From: Sva-07 sp035529175 | Lineage (GTDB): Bacteria; Actinomycetota; Acidimicrobiia; Acidimicrobiales; Ilumatobacteraceae | Assembly (NCBI GenBank): GCA_035529175.1 | Contig: DATKXG010000078.1 | Location: forward strand, 1 to 14,902 | Length of the DNA stretch: 14,902 bases | Direction of reading: 5' to 3' | Part shown: piece after piece, positions 13,607-14,902 of the stretch | Layout: each line of letters begins with the position of its first letter | Position numbering within the stretch: position 1 is the stretch's first letter | The notes under the pieces: model-generated | The model's input: only the letters and a program-made list of their open reading frames with translations | The model's database searches: none | Told to the model about the DNA's origin: nothing | Position numbers and translations under genes: made by a program

Positions 13607-14329
13607 TCAGAGCGTGGGGTCGCCGAAGCGAACCGAGTTGGTGCGGCGCTCGCTGATCGTGTCGAGTTCGACGGTGCGACCGCGCATCACCGAGTGGATG
13701 ACCGCCTCGCCGACGCCGAGGTACATCATCACGTGGCCCGGATACTGCACGAGGTCGCCGGCCTTGGCGCTGGCCCGATCGAGCGGCGCCGCTTCGCGAA
13801 TCTGGGCACTCGACTGGCGTGTCAGCTGGACGCCGGCACGGGCCCACGCGAAGGTCGTGATGCCCGAGCAGTCGAAGCCGACGTTCTCCTCGCTGGTGTT
13901 CGTGCGGTACGGGACGCCGATCTGCGTCATCGCAGCGAGTACGGCGAGCTGGTGGCCGACCGGGGTCGACGCCCAGGCCTCGACCATCTCGTCCTGCGGG
14001 TAGCCGAGCTCGGTCGCGGCGTACTGGGCGGCCTGGGTACGGAACCAGACGAAGGACCGGTAGTCGCTCGCATCGTCGGTGGCGACCCACCGGTCGTAGC
14101 TGTCGAGGGCCTGACGGGCAGAGGTCGTGACGACCGGGGCCATCGCATTCGTGGCCAGCGGGCCGGAGACGGCCGACGCGGTGTCGTCGGCGACGGCCAG
14201 CGTGCCAACGAGAGTGGCGGCGGTCACGGTGAGACCGATCGCGGCGGCTCGAGCAGCCGAGGCCACCACGGATCGTCGACGACGGGTGGTCGTGCAGGGT
14301 CGGGCGAGAGGAAGGTCTGGTGCGCTCAT
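13607..14329 (-). CDS. Secreted NlpC/P60-family peptidoglycan peptidase
   Basis: The product has 240 residues from the ATG at 14329; GTG 14344 would add five residues, and neither has a clear ribosome site. The N-terminus has a basic RRRR (17-20), then a hydrophobic stretch (about 26-47) ending in VGTLAVADD, which is a signal peptide or anchor. A helical region with SYDRWVATDD follows. The catalytic domain is at the C-terminus: GVPYRTNTSEENVGFDCSG (138-156) with nucleophile Cys154, then AGDLVQYPGHVMMYLG (190-205) with His199, and AVIHS (209-213) with His212 as probable third residue. Members cleave peptide stems of peptidoglycan outside the membrane, usually D-gamma-glutamyl-meso-diaminopimelate bonds or cross-links. 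The gene runs convergent to the cox accessory operon and divergent from the MocA-like gene. Repeated CGTCACG motifs lie upstream. Confidence 0.87.
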   Translation of the reverse strand: MSAPDLPLARPCTTTRRRRSVVASAARAAAIGLTVTAATLVGTLAVADDTASAVSGPLATNAMAPVVTTSARQALDSYDRWVATDDASDYRSFVWFRTQAAQYAATELGYPQDEMVEAWASTPVGHQLAVLAAMTQIGVPYRTNTSEENVGFDCSGITTFAWARAGVQLTRQSSAQIREAAPLDRASAKAGDLVQYPGHVMMYLGVGEAVIHSVMRGRTVELDTISERRTNSVRFGDPTL

Positions 14330-14354
14330 GAGGGGGTACCACACGGCGCCTTGC

Positions 14355-14382
14355 CGTGACGGATGAGCAACATATCGTCACG
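14355..14382. promoter_or_regulatory. Inverted repeat CGTGACG-N14-CGTCACG upstream of the NlpC/P60 gene
   Basis: Perfect 7-base arms (14355-14361 and 14376-14382) flank 14 AT-richer bases. A third CGTCACG occurs at 14417-14423. On the minus strand the inner spacer contains TATGTT, a possible -10 box for the peptidase gene, so a protein bound here could control it. An mRNA hairpin is the other reading if transcription starts further up. Confidence 0.45.
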
Positions 14383-14417
14383 CAACCGCAATACTGAAGC
14401 GCGACCGGCATCTTTTC

Positions 14418-14433
14418 GTCACGATTCCGTCAT
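14418..14433 (+). promoter_or_regulatory. Direct repeat GTCAC-N6-GTCAT, MtrA-box-like
   Basis: GTCAC (14418-14422) and GTCAT (14429-14433) are separated by six bases, about 90 bases upstream of the NlpC/P60 start. As I recall it, the actinobacterial cell-wall response regulator MtrA binds direct repeats of the form GTNAC-N6-GTNAC and controls NlpC/P60 and resuscitation-factor genes. The match has one deviating base. This is inference, since short motifs occur by chance. Confidence 0.3.
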
Positions 14434-14501
14434 GAAACGCTCACGTCTCTAGTGAACCGACTCCACCAGATCGCGTCGCGCCGAGGTGCGGATTTGTGCC
14501 G

Positions 14502-14507
14502 TACGCT
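14502..14507 (+). promoter_or_regulatory. -10-like box TACGCT, probable leaderless promoter of the MocA-like gene
   Basis: TACGCT ends 6 bases before the ATG at 14514 (3 before the in-frame ATG at 14511). No Shine-Dalgarno sequence is present. The spacing favours initiation at or next to A14514 and so the second ATG. Confidence 0.55.
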
Positions 14508-14513
14508 GGGATG

Positions 14514-14902
14514 ATGCTCCCGCACCGAGTCATCGTGCTGCTCGCCGCCGGCGCGGGATCCCGCTACGAGGGAACGGGCCACAAATTGTCCGCAGAAATC
14601 GTCGAACCGGGCACCGGACGGGCCCGCACCGTGATCGAACGGGCACTCGCCGGCGCACTCGCCTCCGAGGTCGGCCCCGTCGTCGTCGTCACCGGGGCAG
14701 TCCCCGACATCGTGCCCGAATCGCTCGCCGACGCGGTCACCACCCACCACAACCCGCGGTGGGCCGACGGACAGATCACCTCCGTTCGCGCCGGGATCGA
14801 GGCGGCGCGACAACTCGGCGCGACTGCCGTCGTCGTGGGGCTCGCCGACCAGCCCTTCATCGACCCGTCGGCCTGGCGTGCCGTCGCCGACACACCCGGC
14901 CC
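14514..14902 (+). CDS. MocA/MobA-like nucleotidyltransferase, N-terminal part
   Basis: The gene runs off the right edge with no stop; about 129 residues are visible. The N-terminus IVLLAAGAGSRYEGTGHKL (7-25) is the LAAGxGxR...K nucleotide-binding loop of the MobA-like NTP-transferase family. VVVGLADQPFID (about 105-116) is the conserved GxxDQPF segment holding the metal-binding Asp. In MocA enzymes CTP is used to turn molybdopterin-Mo into molybdopterin cytosine dinucleotide, the cofactor of CO dehydrogenase and related hydroxylases. That fits the coxDE/XdhC operon 1.3 kb upstream, although this gene has its own leaderless-type promoter and is separated by a minus-strand peptidase. ATG 14511 in the same frame is an alternative start. 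Without the C-terminus, a different sugar or coenzyme nucleotidyltransferase cannot be excluded. Confidence 0.8.
   Translation, partial: MLPHRVIVLLAAGAGSRYEGTGHKLSAEIVEPGTGRARTVIERALAGALASEVGPVVVVTGAVPDIVPESLADAVTTHHNPRWADGQITSVRAGIEAARQLGATAVVVGLADQPFIDPSAWRAVADTPG

Noticed and set aside
14345..14510. A ydaO-type (cyclic di-AMP) riboswitch upstream of the peptidase gene, as found before some actinobacterial wall-hydrolase genes
   Set aside because: I could not find the conserved leader or its hairpin arrangement. The leader would be short, and the visible structure is better described as CGTCACG repeats.

Overview
The window comes from a very GC-rich bacterial chromosome with densely packed genes. 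High GC, form-I-like CO-dehydrogenase genes, XdhC proteins of actinobacterial type and a recurrent TANNNT box a few bases upstream of start codons all suggest an actinomycete. A member of the Acidimicrobiia (Ilumatobacter-like) is my best guess, but this is inference and no rRNA or marker gene is present to confirm it.

Layout. (1) 1-288: the 3' end of a coxM-type FAD subunit of a molybdenum hydroxylase, closed by a strong hairpin at 293-318. (2) 454-5687: five plus-strand genes, mostly overlapping or nearly so: a polytopic GT-C-like membrane protein, a SAM methyltransferase, a flippase-like (UPF0104/LPG-synthase TM) protein, a DPM1-like family 2 glycosyltransferase and a secreted lytic transglycosylase. 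They look like one cell-envelope glycan locus. (3) 5721-6449 (minus): a short-chain dehydrogenase lacking the usual catalytic Tyr/Lys. It is divergent from 6560-7999 (plus), a DAO-type FAD oxidoreductase. (4) 8040-9845 (minus): a short GlgX/isoamylase-type GH13 enzyme, convergent with the oxidoreductase across a long hairpin and divergent from the next operon. (5) 9916-13245 (plus): coxD (MoxR AAA+ ATPase), coxE (VWA protein) and two consecutive XdhC-family genes, which together form the maturation module for a molybdenum-dependent CO-dehydrogenase-like enzyme. (6) 13246-13606: a gene-free stretch with two families of tandem repeats. (7) 13607-14329 (minus): a secreted NlpC/P60 peptidase. (8) 14514 to the window end (plus): the 5' part of a MocA-like nucleotidyltransferase.

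How the genes fit together. coxM, coxD, coxE, the XdhC proteins and MocA all serve one kind of enzyme. MocA-type proteins make the cytidylated molybdopterin cofactor, XdhC proteins stabilise, modify and insert cofactor, and CoxD/CoxE mature the active site. Here they are split into at least three transcription units with about 9.6 kb of envelope and carbohydrate genes between coxM and coxD. The central block is an envelope assembly line.

Regulation. At least four genes (454, 6449 minus, 9916 and 14514) have a TANNNT -10-like box 6-7 bases before the start codon with no Shine-Dalgarno sequence, the arrangement of leaderless mRNAs. Two convergent gene pairs are separated by gaps almost filled by hairpins. 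I see no phage, transposase, CRISPR, tRNA or rRNA. The most unexplained structure is the repeat array at 13252-13590.
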